Part shown: in pieces, positions 1 through 11,978 of the stretch
Position numbering within the stretch: the stretch's first letter is position 1
Layout of the letters: the number at the start of each line of letters is the position of its first letter
Assembly: GCA_900320815.1 (NCBI GenBank)
Contig: ONTY01000004.1
Span: 1-15,558 of the forward strand
DNA from: an uncultured Pseudomonadota bacterium
Lineage (GTDB): Bacteria > Pseudomonadota > Gammaproteobacteria > Burkholderiales > Burkholderiaceae_C
Direction of reading: 5' to 3'
Length of the DNA stretch: 15,558 nucleotides
Made by a program: the position numbers and the translations under genes
Notes under the pieces: generated by a model
Seen by the model: the letters and a program-made list of their open reading frames with translations, nothing else
Database searches by the model: none
Told to the model about the DNA's origin: nothing

Positions 1-1
1 A

Positions 2-1036
2 CAATCGTTCCAGCTCAACTATGCCAAGGCACTCAATATTCGTGACCAATTGACAGGAAATGATACGGGTGGCGGCGGCATTGGCAACAATAATCGTATG
101 CTTAGTCCGCGTGGCTCGGTGATTGCTGAAGTGCGCACCAACCAATTGTTCATCACTGATGTGCCCTCCCGCCTGGCTCAGATTGAAGAAATGATTGCGA
201 AGCTGGACATTCCGGTACGTCAAGTACTTATTGAAGCGCGCATCGTGGAAGCAACGGATTCTTTTGGCAAATCGCTTGGTGTGCGCTTGGGTGGCGGCGA
301 CATGCGCGGTATCCGTGGCGGTGACGCTGGTTATAGCGTAGGTAGTGGAAATCGTGTTGCTTTCGGTGGCAACTACAATGCCATTGGAGCAACCACAGGG
401 CAGTTTGACTCCGCTGCCATGACCAGTGCCAACTCCACATTTGTCAACTTGCCTGCTTCGCTTCCTGGCATGACGGCAAACACACTGGCAATTTCCCTGT
501 TCAGTTCTTCGGCCAACCGATTCTTGAATCTGGAACTCTCGGCTCTGGAAGCTGATAGTAAGGGACGCATTATTTCCAGCCCGCGTGTCGTGACGGCAGA
601 CCAGACCAAAGCCACAATTTCTCAAGGCACGCAAATTCCATATCAGGAAGCGACGTCAAGTGGTGCTACTTCGGTAGAGTTTAAAGACGCTGTGCTCAAG
701 CTGGATGTAACACCACAAATTACACCAGAAGGCAATATTATTCTTGATTTGGAAGTCAACAAAGATTCGCTGAGTGCCGCGACTATTGCCAACGGCGAGC
801 CTGCGATTGACACCAAACAAATCAAGACGCAAGTGCTGGTCGAGAATGGTGGCACAGTGGTTATCGGTGGTATCTTTACGATGGAAGAGCAAGAATCTGA
901 AAACAAAGTGCCGGTATTGGGCGATATTCCGGTTGTTGGCAACCTGTTCAAAAACCGCACACGCAGCAATGAAAAAACTGAAATGCTGGTGTTCATTACG
1001 CCACGCATGCTGGCTGAACAGGGGCATATCCGGTAA
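2..1036 (+). CDS. pilQ: Type IV pilus secretin PilQ, C-terminal part (5' truncated by window edge)
   Basis: PilQ forms the outer-membrane ring through which type IV pili pass. The reading frame is open from base 2, so the gene starts outside the window; a TTG at 50 is internal. Visible in order: a short N1/KH-type segment ending in 'RLAQIEEMIAKLDIPVRQVL' with 'IEARIVEA', then the secretin domain with 'SSPRVVTADQTKATISQGTQ', 'DAVLKLDVTPQITPEGNI', and the closing secretin signature 'VPVLGDIPVVGNLFKN' followed by 'KTEMLVFITPRML'. The C-terminal 344 residues are present and undamaged. In many betaproteobacteria pilQ is followed by aroK/aroB; here a lipoprotein gene follows instead. Family call is from motifs and very secure; the missing N-terminus (AMIN and early N domains) cannot be assessed. 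Confidence 0.95.
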   Translation, partial: QSFQLNYAKALNIRDQLTGNDTGGGGIGNNNRMLSPRGSVIAEVRTNQLFITDVPSRLAQIEEMIAKLDIPVRQVLIEARIVEATDSFGKSLGVRLGGGDMRGIRGGDAGYSVGSGNRVAFGGNYNAIGATTGQFDSAAMTSANSTFVNLPASLPGMTANTLAISLFSSSANRFLNLELSALEADSKGRIISSPRVVTADQTKATISQGTQIPYQEATSSGATSVEFKDAVLKLDVTPQITPEGNIILDLEVNKDSLSAATIANGEPAIDTKQIKTQVLVENGGTVVIGGIFTMEEQESENKVPVLGDIPVVGNLFKNRTRSNEKTEMLVFITPRMLAEQGHIR

Positions 1037-1050
1037 CCAGTGTTTTTCTG

Positions 1051-1091
1051 GCAAGCTGCCACCAGAGCCTGCGGGCGCATTGGCAGCTTGC
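1051..1091 (+). other. Inverted repeat between pilQ and the lipoprotein gene
   Basis: GCAAGCTGCCA (1051-1061) and TGGCAGCTTGC (1081-1091) are perfect 11-bp inverted repeats separated by 19 nt. No T-run follows on either strand, so it is not a classic intrinsic terminator. It could be an RNA processing or stabilising hairpin that lowers read-through from pilQ. Function is inferred only. Confidence 0.5.
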
Positions 1092-1115
1092 AGTAGAGTG
1101 AAAAAAGAATTGAAG

Positions 1116-1151
1116 TGCAAGGCAAACTCAACATGCAAGGCAAACTCAACA
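1116..1151 (+). repeat. Two tandem 18-bp copies at the lipoprotein gene start
   Basis: TGCAAGGCAAACTCAACA occurs twice in direct succession (1116-1133 and 1134-1151). The unit is six codons long, so it keeps frame and creates in-frame starts GTG 1115, ATG 1133 and ATG 1151. Each copy carries the same AAGG-containing stretch about 11 nt before an ATG, so the duplication copies the translation start region. Confidence 0.9.
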
Positions 1152-2737
1152 TGCGAAGCAAAAAACTCATTGGCGCTTTTAGCCTTTCCGCTGCCGCCGC
1201 AGCCATGCTGGTGGCGTGTGGTGGCGGTGGTGGCAGTTCAGGCGATACAGCTGAGATTTACAGCATTTCAGTGACGGCAAGCCCGGCTGCACTGCCGACC
1301 AATTATGCGCATTTGGTGTACACGGGTATGAGTGAGCGCCACCCCTACTTGTCTATTATCCGCGTGCAAGTGCATGAAGGTGGTCGCTTGGCGCAGACGA
1401 GTTCTGTGGGCTGTGAAGTCAACGGTCTTCGACTGGGCGGCCTAGTGTACCTGGATGACGCTGGCGAAGAAATCTCTGATACGGATGGCAACGTCACCGG
1501 GTATACAGGTGCGGAGCTTCATCAAACCATTACGGGTGAGACCAATTCTGGCGCTATCTCGTTTGGCTTCCTTGCAAGTGATGGCTCTGGTGCTGCGCGT
1601 GTCACATGTTCAGTGACTGATCCGCGCGACCATAAAGTGTACCGTGATTATGCAGATATTCAGGTTGGTTACGCTACAGGTGTTCCTGCGGTTGTCAATC
1701 TGGTGACAACAGGTGCAAGAGGCGACAGCTTATCGTATAGCAACGGCTTACCGCTGGCTCCCAGTAATACGCTGATTATTCAGGCCGAAGTGCTTGACGC
1801 AGCCTTGCAAAGGGTGCCCAACCCAAGTGCACCGAATGTGCTGGCTGAAATCGCTTCTGCCACTGGGGGGGCGGGATCAGGGGCGCGCATTGGCAATGTC
1901 CTTGGTGGCCAAGTACAAGCCACGACAATGAATGGTGTGGCGCAGTTCCCGTTGACGGCTGGCTCTGGCGTGGGCACGCTGTGCGTTCGTGTAACGGCTG
2001 ACCGCAATGACAATAATGTTGCCAACGGCGTGGCTGACCCCGTTTCTTCGACGTATTGCCTGGAAGTCAGCAATGCTGGCTCACTGACCGTGACAGCGCC
2101 GCCCGCCGGAACCACCTTCAGTCAGGCGCAGGGTGGCACGACAGTCGTGCAGGCAGCAGGCGGAATGGAACCATATAGCTATCAACTTCTGCAGGGTGGT
2201 GAGCTGGGCATCACGATTGGCAGCGACGGCACGCTGACGGTGCCGGCTGGTCTGCCTGTGGGTGACCACACCATCCGTGTGCTGGTGACGGATGCCAATG
2301 GAAATACGCTGACAAGCGAGTTTGTCATCACGATTAGTGCGGTAGATACTGGATTGCGCCTTACAGTGCCAGACGCTTTTGCCACAGTTGATGCCAATGG
2401 CATTCCCCGTCTGACATTTGCCTATACCCAAGGTGGTGTAATTCAATTGGGTGCCGAAGGCGGAACGCCTGGCGGCTATACATACAGCCTGGCTGGTGCC
2501 AATACGACGCTGCTTACCGTTGGCACGAATGGCGTGATTGAAGTGCCAGCAGGTACGTGCCCATGCGATGGCAGCACCGATACCTGCGGCAACACCACCT
2601 ATGATGGTGTGACTCCTGGCACTTACAGATTGCTTGTGCGCGTGACAGATTCGACTGGTCAAACCTCGGATGCGCTGCTGTATTTCACCATCACAAATAA
2701 CTGCGTCAGCAGCGTCAGCGGCTTTTCGCCATACTAA
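1151..2737 (+). CDS. Large surface lipoprotein with Ig/cadherin-like repeats
   Basis: Start chosen at ATG 1151 because it directly gives a standard lipoprotein signal: 'MRSKK', a hydrophobic stretch, and the lipobox 'LVAC' with Cys at residue 23, followed by a flexible GGGGGSSG linker. Upstream in-frame starts (1115, 1133) arise from an 18-bp duplication and would only lengthen the signal. The mature protein of about 505 residues is beta-rich. Two tandem modules resembling cadherin-like/putative-Ig domains sit at roughly residues 320-400 and 410-520, with matching endings 'VGDHTIRVLVTDANGNTLTS' and 'PGTYRLLVRVTDSTGQTSDA'. Several Cys occur in pairs, including a 'CPCDGSTDTC' loop near the C-terminus, suggesting disulfides outside the cytoplasm. 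Likely outer-membrane anchored; adhesion or pilus-associated function is only an inference from structure and the neighbouring pilQ. No specific family recognised. Confidence 0.8.
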   Translation: MRSKKLIGAFSLSAAAAAMLVACGGGGGSSGDTAEIYSISVTASPAALPTNYAHLVYTGMSERHPYLSIIRVQVHEGGRLAQTSSVGCEVNGLRLGGLVYLDDAGEEISDTDGNVTGYTGAELHQTITGETNSGAISFGFLASDGSGAARVTCSVTDPRDHKVYRDYADIQVGYATGVPAVVNLVTTGARGDSLSYSNGLPLAPSNTLIIQAEVLDAALQRVPNPSAPNVLAEIASATGGAGSGARIGNVLGGQVQATTMNGVAQFPLTAGSGVGTLCVRVTADRNDNNVANGVADPVSSTYCLEVSNAGSLTVTAPPAGTTFSQAQGGTTVVQAAGGMEPYSYQLLQGGELGITIGSDGTLTVPAGLPVGDHTIRVLVTDANGNTLTSEFVITISAVDTGLRLTVPDAFATVDANGIPRLTFAYTQGGVIQLGAEGGTPGGYTYSLAGANTTLLTVGTNGVIEVPAGTCPCDGSTDTCGNTTYDGVTPGTYRLLVRVTDSTGQTSDALLYFTITNNCVSSVSGFSPY

Positions 2738-2786
2738 CCAGCTTGTGCATGCTGTGTAACCGCTGGGCATTGTCTTTCAGCGGTTC

Positions 2787-2823
2787 AAAAACCCGAACCG
2801 TGCATTTCGGTTCGGGTTTTTTT
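2787..2823. terminator. Strong intrinsic terminator, probably bidirectional
   Basis: AACCCGAACCG (2790-2800) pairs with CGGTTCGGGTT (2808-2818) around a 7-nt loop and runs into a T-tract (2817-2823). The A-tract 2787-2791 supplies a T-tract on the other strand. It lies 50 bp after the lipoprotein stop. Confidence 0.92.
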
Positions 2824-3024
2824 ATCGTTTGATTTCACGCCCCCATGTGCCGTGTGCAGAAGATGAACGAAAGCGGGGAGGCGGGTTTTGAAATGGGCAG
2901 CAAGTAAATACGCGCAGGGTGTGGGGCGCGTTTTTTTCTTTGTTCTCGTGATGCACACACGCTGCAGCGCAGCAGCCGCAGGAGAGGCGTGGGCGTTTTT
3001 ACACAGCAGCAAGGCTGGGGCTTG
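2824..3024. other. Gene-free stretch between the terminator and the IS607 element
   Basis: No convincing gene on either strand. It contains a second terminator-like hairpin (separate entry). The only open frame, on the minus strand at 2785-3012, has no recognisable domain and lacks a coding signature. Confidence 0.6.
2910..2937 (+). terminator. Second intrinsic terminator candidate
   Basis: ACGCGC (2910-2915) pairs with GCGCGT (2926-2931), followed directly by a run of seven T (2931-2937). No gene ends here, so it may back up the stronger terminator 90 bp upstream or end a short unannotated transcript. Confidence 0.55.
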
Positions 3025-3070
3025 AATAGTTCGCTTGAAATCTATCTAAACTTATGTAATACTCTCCAAA

Positions 3071-3694
3071 ATGGATAGGTTGGTAAGCATCACTGAAGCA
3101 GCCAAGGCGCTTGGCGTGTCGGCCACGACGCTGCGCCGCTGGGAAGCGAGCGGGCGCATTACTGCCGCGCGTTCGGCAGGCGGCCATCGGCGTTATGACT
3201 TGGCTTTGCTGCGTCCCGATTTGGCTCCTCGCCAGCGCGAAGATGAGCGGCGCACCATCGCCTACGCCCGCGTGAGCAGCCACGACCAGAAAGACGACCT
3301 GGAGCGGCAAAAGCAGGTGTTGGCGCTTTACTGCGTGCGGCAAGGCTGGACGTTTGAAGTCCTCGCCGACCTTGGCAGCGGCATGAACTACCGCAAGAAA
3401 GGACTGCGGCGCCTGCTTGACGCCATCATTGCCGGGCGCATTGAGCGACTCGTCATCACGCACAAGGACAGATTGCTGCGTTTTGGCGCGGAATTGGTTT
3501 TTGCCATCTGCGAGGCCAAAAATGTTGAAGTTGTTATCCTGAACCAAGGCGAAGACGCTTCATTTGAAGAAGACCTGGCCAAGGATGTGCTGGAAATCAT
3601 CACCATATTCAGTGCCAGGCTGTATGGCAGCCGCTCACGCAAAAATCAGAAGCTACTGGATAATGTCAAAAAGGCGGTGGAAGCATCATGCTGA
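3071..3694 (+). CDS. tnpA: IS607-family serine recombinase transposase TnpA
   Basis: Catalyses cut-and-join transposition of the element through a phosphoserine-DNA intermediate. Residues 4-45 form a MerR-like helix-turn-helix ('SITEAAKALGVSATTLRRWE' ending in 'GGHRRYD'). Residues 62-200 form the resolvase-type catalytic domain, with the motif 'YARVSSHDQKDDLERQ' (nucleophile Ser69, Gln73 and Arg79 nearby) and 'ERLVITHKDRLLRFG' further on. At 207 residues it has normal family length with no frameshift, so it may be functional. It overlaps the tnpB remnant by 7 nt (ATG 3688 inside, stop 3692-3694), the usual IS607 arrangement. The upstream region has only a weak ribosome-binding site, which fits low transposase expression. 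Confidence 0.93.
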   Translation: MDRLVSITEAAKALGVSATTLRRWEASGRITAARSAGGHRRYDLALLRPDLAPRQREDERRTIAYARVSSHDQKDDLERQKQVLALYCVRQGWTFEVLADLGSGMNYRKKGLRRLLDAIIAGRIERLVITHKDRLLRFGAELVFAICEAKNVEVVILNQGEDASFEEDLAKDVLEIITIFSARLYGSRSRKNQKLLDNVKKAVEASC

Positions 3695-3939
3695 TAGCCC
3701 ACAAGATTGAACTTGCGCCCAACAACGCGCAGGCTACCTATTTTGGACAAAATCATGTCCGCCACCATTTCCAAGCGTTGCGCGCCCATGAAAATACGCA
3801 CCTCTGTAGGGGCAGGCTTTGTGCCTGCTTGTGCTGCCAGGCTGAACATGACAGAGACATCAATGCAGCCATCAATTTGATGAATCTGGCCTCTGTGCAG
3901 CAGGAAGTGAGCAGCAAGCCTACCTGGCTTCGAGTTTGA
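3688..3939 (+). pseudogene. tnpB: TnpB (RNA-guided nuclease, IS200/IS605/IS607 type), internally deleted remnant
   Basis: Only the two ends of TnpB survive. Residues 1-19 ('MLIAHKIELAPNNAQATYF') match the usual N-terminus. The C-terminal part 'HDRDINAAINLMNLA' matches the last RuvC motif with its catalytic Asp, next to a damaged zinc-finger region ('CACLCC'). About 300 residues in between, including the first two RuvC acidic motifs, are missing. They are replaced by roughly 100 bp (3745-3845) of unrelated, hairpin-rich DNA. The frame remains open (83 codons), but a nuclease is impossible. In active elements a guide RNA (omega RNA) overlaps the 3' end of tnpB; that end is still present here, so an orphan guide RNA could remain. 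Confidence 0.85.
3810..3826. repeat. Small palindromic repeat inside the tnpB remnant
   Basis: GCAGGC (3810-3815) and GCCTGC (3821-3826) flank a TTTGT loop, within GTAGGGGCAGGCTTTGTGCC. Units of this kind recur as dispersed intergenic repeats in many bacterial genomes (from memory). It sits where the tnpB core should be, so it probably arrived with or after the deletion. Confidence 0.45.
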
Positions 3940-4023
3940 GTAGATTTTAATAGGTTTGCGCAAGTTTCACAGAACGGAAGAATGGTTGGGTATCCTGCAG
4001 CACTGCTTTTTTGAGCGATAGGC

Positions 4024-4055
4024 AAAAAAAGGGAGGCAAGGTGTTTTTGCCTCCC
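4024..4055 (-). terminator. Intrinsic terminator of the pyrG-kdsA-eno-ftsB block
   Basis: Read on the minus strand, GGGAGGCAA (complement of 4047-4055) pairs with TTGCCTCCC (complement of 4031-4039), followed by seven T (4030-4024). It lies about 30 bp after the ftsB stop, the expected end of the operon. Confidence 0.9.
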
Positions 4056-4084
4056 GCTGCCGGCTTATTTTTCTTTCCCTCAAT

Positions 4085-4363
4085 CTAGCGCGTGGGAACT
4101 TGCACAAAAATTTCATTGGGGCGAATCATGCCCAGTTCAATGCGGGCACGTTCTTCCACCATGCCCAGACCGTTTTTCAAATCTTCCAGTTCAAAGGCAA
4201 GTTGTTCGTTGTGCAAGCGCGCCTTGGTGTTGGCGGCGCGCTGTGCTTCAAGCTGGCGCTGCATGGCACCTACGCGCGCCAGGCTGCCACGCCCAAACCA
4301 AAGCTGCGCGTGCGTGAGTGCCAGCAAAGCAGCAAGCACCAGAGAAATTGCGCGGTGCGGCAT
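4085..4363 (-). CDS. ftsB: Cell division protein FtsB
   Basis: FtsB is a small bitopic inner-membrane protein of the divisome; it binds FtsL and FtsQ and helps activate septal peptidoglycan synthesis. The 92 residues show the whole family plan: a short cytoplasmic N-terminus, one membrane helix (about residues 4-23, 'AISLVLAALLALTHAQLWFG'), a 'GRGSL' turn, a periplasmic coiled coil (about 28-62, 'LARVGAMQRQLEAQRAANTK' onward), and the typical 'GMVEERARIELGMIRPNEIF' tail. It starts 14 bp after the eno stop and is followed by the operon terminator. The eno-ftsB order is conserved in proteobacteria and supports the call. Confidence 0.92.
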   Translation of the reverse strand: MPHRAISLVLAALLALTHAQLWFGRGSLARVGAMQRQLEAQRAANTKARLHNEQLAFELEDLKNGLGMVEERARIELGMIRPNEIFVQVPTR

Positions 4364-4377
4364 GAGAGCTTGGCCTT

Positions 4378-6588
<2,211 letters not shown>

Positions 6589-6592
<4 letters not shown>

Positions 6593-7209
6593 CTGTGCCT
6601 CCCGTCAGAGCTGTCCTGCCCGACAACCAGGTCTGGATTGCCTTTGCGATAGGCAACGAAATCACGCAGGTTGCTGATGGGGCGGTAGCTTCCGTCAGGC
6701 TGCAAAGCCTGTATTTTCCGGTAGTTCATCCAGTAATCATCAAACCAGGCTTCCCCCAGGCGTGAAAACATTCCCCGGCCATTGATGATGTCCTCAATGT
6801 TTTTGATGCTGCCAAAGTTGGCCGTGTTGCCGCTGCCGCTACTGTCACTGGCTATCTTCCATTTTTCTACGGCAAAAATCTGGAAGTTTTCAATGACGGA
6901 AGCGATGGACTGGAGCTGCGCCAGCGCGTGGATTTTCGTTTCATCAATGCCGGCAGGGGAGGCGCGGTCGTAGATGATGCCGAGGCAATAGTGCCCCTGA
7001 TAGCTGCTGTAGGGAAACTGGATGTTTTTGGCGCTGTCCCGGTGGATGAAATAGGCGCCGTGCTTTGTGTCGGCGGAGATGGTGTAGATATTTCTGTAAA
7101 TATCAATGAAGCTTTTGATTGACCACTTCCCATTGCTGTCGCAGAGATGCGTCTGCAGAGTTGCTGCAAAACTCTGGAGCAGTTTTTCAAACTTCTGCTT
7201 TTCCGTCAT
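6589..7209 (-). CDS. EcoRV-like restriction endonuclease lacking its catalytic core
   Basis: The C-terminal half aligns by eye with EcoRV. '[22 protein letters not shown]' corresponds to EcoRV residues 119-140. '[20 protein letters not shown]' (residues 115-134) matches the EcoRV recognition loop region 'GSGNTTNIGS', and '[10 protein letters not shown]' matches 'LDYWRNYERT'. The N-terminus also runs parallel up to 'ISADTK' (EcoRV 'LGSDTK', residue 38). Between 'ADTK' (residue 49) and 'GAYFIHRD' (residue 51) only one residue remains where EcoRV has about 70 (39-108), including D74, D90 and K92 of the PD-DxK active site and the Q-loop. No other PD-(D/E)xK motif is visible. Thus it is intact as a frame (206 aa) but probably cannot cut DNA; it might still dimerise or bind. 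ATG 7209 lacks a clear ribosome-binding site. Confidence 0.85.
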
Positions 7210-7244
7210 TTTGGCATCAGGCAGTGGGGGCGACTGTTGCTGCT

Positions 7245-10217
<2,973 letters not shown>

Positions 10218-10496
10218 ATGGAAGCCGTTATGCCAAGTCAAGCCCAGCATCTGCTGCCGCAGCGCATCAGCGAAGACGTCATCAGCGAAAAGTATTGCAA
10301 GAGTGGCGAGAGGAGCGCCGAGGACATCTTCCGCCGCGTGGCGCGCGCCTTGGCCAGCGTGGAGGCCGAAGGCCAGCGCGAGCACTGGGAGCAGCGTTTT
10401 CTGGAGAACCTGCGCGCTGGCGGATACGTCGATGGATGCCGCAAGATCGACCTCTCCGCGCAGTTCGCGCGCGCACGTGGACTGATGGGGCTGTGA
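10218..10496 (+). pseudogene. nrdJ: Class II (B12-dependent) ribonucleotide reductase, N-terminal stub fused to foreign tail
   Basis: Residues from 'HLLPQRISEDVISEKYCKSG' through 'DIFRRVARALASVE' and 'EHWEQRFLENLRAGG' match the start of betaproteobacterial NrdJ, which makes deoxynucleotides using adenosylcobalamin. In relatives the sequence continues with 'GAGRIMSAAG'-like residues; here, after about codon 69 (near 10,420), it changes to 'YVDGCRKIDLSAQFARARGL' and stops at 10,496, 1 nt before the kinase start. The remaining roughly 700 or more residues are missing. The tail could be the end of another gene, for example a response regulator preceding the kinase, but is too short to identify. 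ATG 10218 (AAGGA only 2 nt upstream) or ATG 10230 (GGAAG 5 nt upstream) could be the start. Confidence 0.7.
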
Positions 10497-10497
10497 G

Positions 10498-11619
10498 ATG
10501 CGCGGGCTTGACTGGAAGCTACTGCGCAGCGTCGCAGCGCTGAGCCTGCCCACGGCCGTGGTCTGCGCGCTCAGCGTGTACTTCTTCGTCGACAGGGTTC
10601 CTGAGATAGAGAAGGCGGAGAGGAACAGGGTAAGGTCCGAATACCGCGAGGTCGCACAGGAGCTCCGGCAGAATCCGGACGACGGGCGGTACATGCGCGA
10701 GGAGTCGCTCCCGGAGGTGTGGAAGGGCTCCTCCGCGGGAAAGATGGCCCCTGGCAGATGGGGCTATGTCCCGATCTGGCCGAAGGGCTTCGCCTGGGTG
10801 TGGTACGACGGGGGAAAGGGCGTCGCCTATACGCAGACGCCCCTTGTGCGCGAAAGGGACTACCGCACGATGTTCCTGTCGTTCGGCTCTCTCTTCCTGA
10901 TAGTCCTCGTGGGGATGACTGTCGTCGGAATCAGGTATTTCGTGGACTACGTCCGCGCGCGCGACGACTTCCTCGCGGCGACGGCGCATGACCTCACGAC
11001 GCCGCTCGTCGGGATGAGGATGTCCATCGGACGCTGCGACGCGGACGCGAAGGCGCTGAACGAACGCCTCGTCCGGATCGTCGAGAACATCAAGGACTTC
11101 ATGCGCCTCGGCGGGAGGCGCCGCGATCCGCAGCTTTCCGCGTTCGACGTCATGAGGGCGTACGACGAGGCGTATGCGCTCTTCAGGGACGACTACCGCG
11201 ACCTTTTCGGGGGGAACGACGTGCCGGTCGAGGCGGAGGGGGAGCTTCCGAACGTGCTTGCCGACGAGACGATGACCGTGCAGATGATGTGGAACCTGCT
11301 CGGCAACGACCTCAAGTACGCCGCGCCGTATGGTCCGGTGCGCGTAAGATTCTTTGCCGAGGGGAGGTTCGTGAAGGCCGAGTTCATTGACGAAGGGCAG
11401 GGGATGACTCCGCGGCAGATGCGCCGCGCGTTCGACAGGTACTACCGCGCGAAGACCGTGCTGGAGTCCGGGAAGGGCGGCTTCGGCATAGGGCTCTGCA
11501 CCTCGCGCGAGTTCGCCCGCGCGATGGGCGGGGACCTTGCGGTGCGCGCCAATTCCCCGCGCGGATGCGTCTTCACCCTCTCCCTCCCCGTCGCCCCGGC
11601 ATCCGCAGGTCGAGGATAG
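10498..11619 (+). CDS. Membrane sensor histidine kinase
   Basis: A two-component sensor: it would autophosphorylate on His and pass the phosphate to a response regulator. Order: membrane helix 1 (about residues 8-31), a short sensor region (about 32-123, with 'GRWGYVPIWPKGFAWVWYDG'), membrane helix 2 (about 125-150, 'MFLSFGSLFLIVLVGMTVVG'), the HisKA domain with phospho-acceptor His164 in 'ATAHDLTTPLVGM', then the HATPase_c domain with N-box 'MMWNLLGNDLKYA', G1 'DEGQG' (298-302), F-like 'AFDRYYRAK' and G2 'GKGGFGIGLCTSREFARAMGG'. All catalytic boxes are present. 373 residues is normal. No response regulator is present; the truncated frame ending 1 nt upstream may be what is left of one. Codon use (very GC-rich third positions, many AGG Arg and GGG Gly codons) differs from the genes before 10,420. 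Confidence 0.9.
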   Translation: MRGLDWKLLRSVAALSLPTAVVCALSVYFFVDRVPEIEKAERNRVRSEYREVAQELRQNPDDGRYMREESLPEVWKGSSAGKMAPGRWGYVPIWPKGFAWVWYDGGKGVAYTQTPLVRERDYRTMFLSFGSLFLIVLVGMTVVGIRYFVDYVRARDDFLAATAHDLTTPLVGMRMSIGRCDADAKALNERLVRIVENIKDFMRLGGRRRDPQLSAFDVMRAYDEAYALFRDDYRDLFGGNDVPVEAEGELPNVLADETMTVQMMWNLLGNDLKYAAPYGPVRVRFFAEGRFVKAEFIDEGQGMTPRQMRRAFDRYYRAKTVLESGKGGFGIGLCTSREFARAMGGDLAVRANSPRGCVFTLSLPVAPASAGRG

Positions 11620-11710
11620 GAAGGCGGATGCGTCACTTCCTGCACCACCCGCGACCGGAAGGAGATTGCGAAGTCGCTGGCAATGGTGCCATGAGCCGCG
11701 CTGGAGGCGC

Positions 11711-11729
11711 GCCCATAAAAATGGGCTTT
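11711..11729 (+). terminator. Weak terminator-like hairpin after the kinase
   Basis: GCCCAT (11711-11716) pairs with ATGGGC (11721-11726) around AAAA and is followed by TTT. Short stem and short T-run, so only a candidate. It lies about 90 bp after the kinase stop; the rest of 11620-11755 shows nothing coding. Confidence 0.35.
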
Positions 11730-11755
11730 CGCTGCTTTCCTGCATCATTCTATGG

Positions 11756-11761
11756 TATAAT
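11756..11761 (+). promoter_or_regulatory. Consensus -10 element (TATAAT)
   Basis: TATAAT at 11756-11761 is a perfect sigma-70 -10 box, with TATGG just before it. A -35 box is poor (around 11733-11738). The ATG of the ATPase stub lies 8 nt downstream, so a transcript would have almost no leader. Confidence 0.55.
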
Positions 11762-11769
11762 ATGCGAAT

Positions 11770-11978
11770 ATGAAGCCTAAAAAGCCGATTTTATACCTGC
11801 GTCGAAAGTTCGACGCCTTTCTTAAAGAATGGAAGGCGCGGTAGGATACGAAAATGACGTCTTGACCCTGCCGCAGTGGTGCGCTTTCAGGTTGCCGGAG
11901 ATAATAATGGCCAATGGAAGACTTGACGGCATTTGCGGGAAATGCGACTCAGTGATCATTGAAAGTGGAGGCAAGTGA
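11770..11978 (+). pseudogene. Remnant of an AAA/DUF4143-type ATPase gene
   Basis: ATG 11770 opens a 24-codon frame, 'KPILYLRRKFDAFLKEWKAR', then TAG at 11842. This matches the usual beginning of DUF4143/AAA-14 ATPases ('YLxRKIDxFLxEWK', directly before the P-loop in intact members; from memory). From 11844 another frame reads 'GYENDVLTLPQWCAFRLPEI', resembling the usual C-terminal 'LTLPxxxAFxL' end, and continues to TGA 11976-11978. About 400 residues are missing between the two ends and the frames do not agree, so this is an internal-deletion fossil. Its stop overlaps the next gene's ATG as ATGA. Confidence 0.5.

Larger units (their letters stand above)
3025..3960 (+). mobile_element. IS607-family insertion sequence, internally deleted
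   Basis: The pairing of a serine-recombinase transposase with a MerR-type N-terminus (tnpA) and an overlapping tnpB on the same strand is diagnostic of IS607. The element is about 0.9 kb instead of roughly 1.8-2 kb because most of tnpB is missing. Candidate ends: AAATCTATCTAAACT (3038-3052) and AGTTTGAGTAGATTT (3933-3947) are inverted copies matching at 12 of 15 positions. The left side also shows CTTGAA twice (3021-3026 and 3034-3039). IS607 elements do not make clear target duplications, so exact borders cannot be fixed from this window alone. Confidence 0.75.

Noticed and set aside
10519..11748. 409-codon minus-strand frame opposite the histidine kinase
   Set aside because: Antisense shadow of a GC3-rich gene; very rich in Arg, His, Glu and Pro with no domain. 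The plus-strand kinase has every catalytic box.
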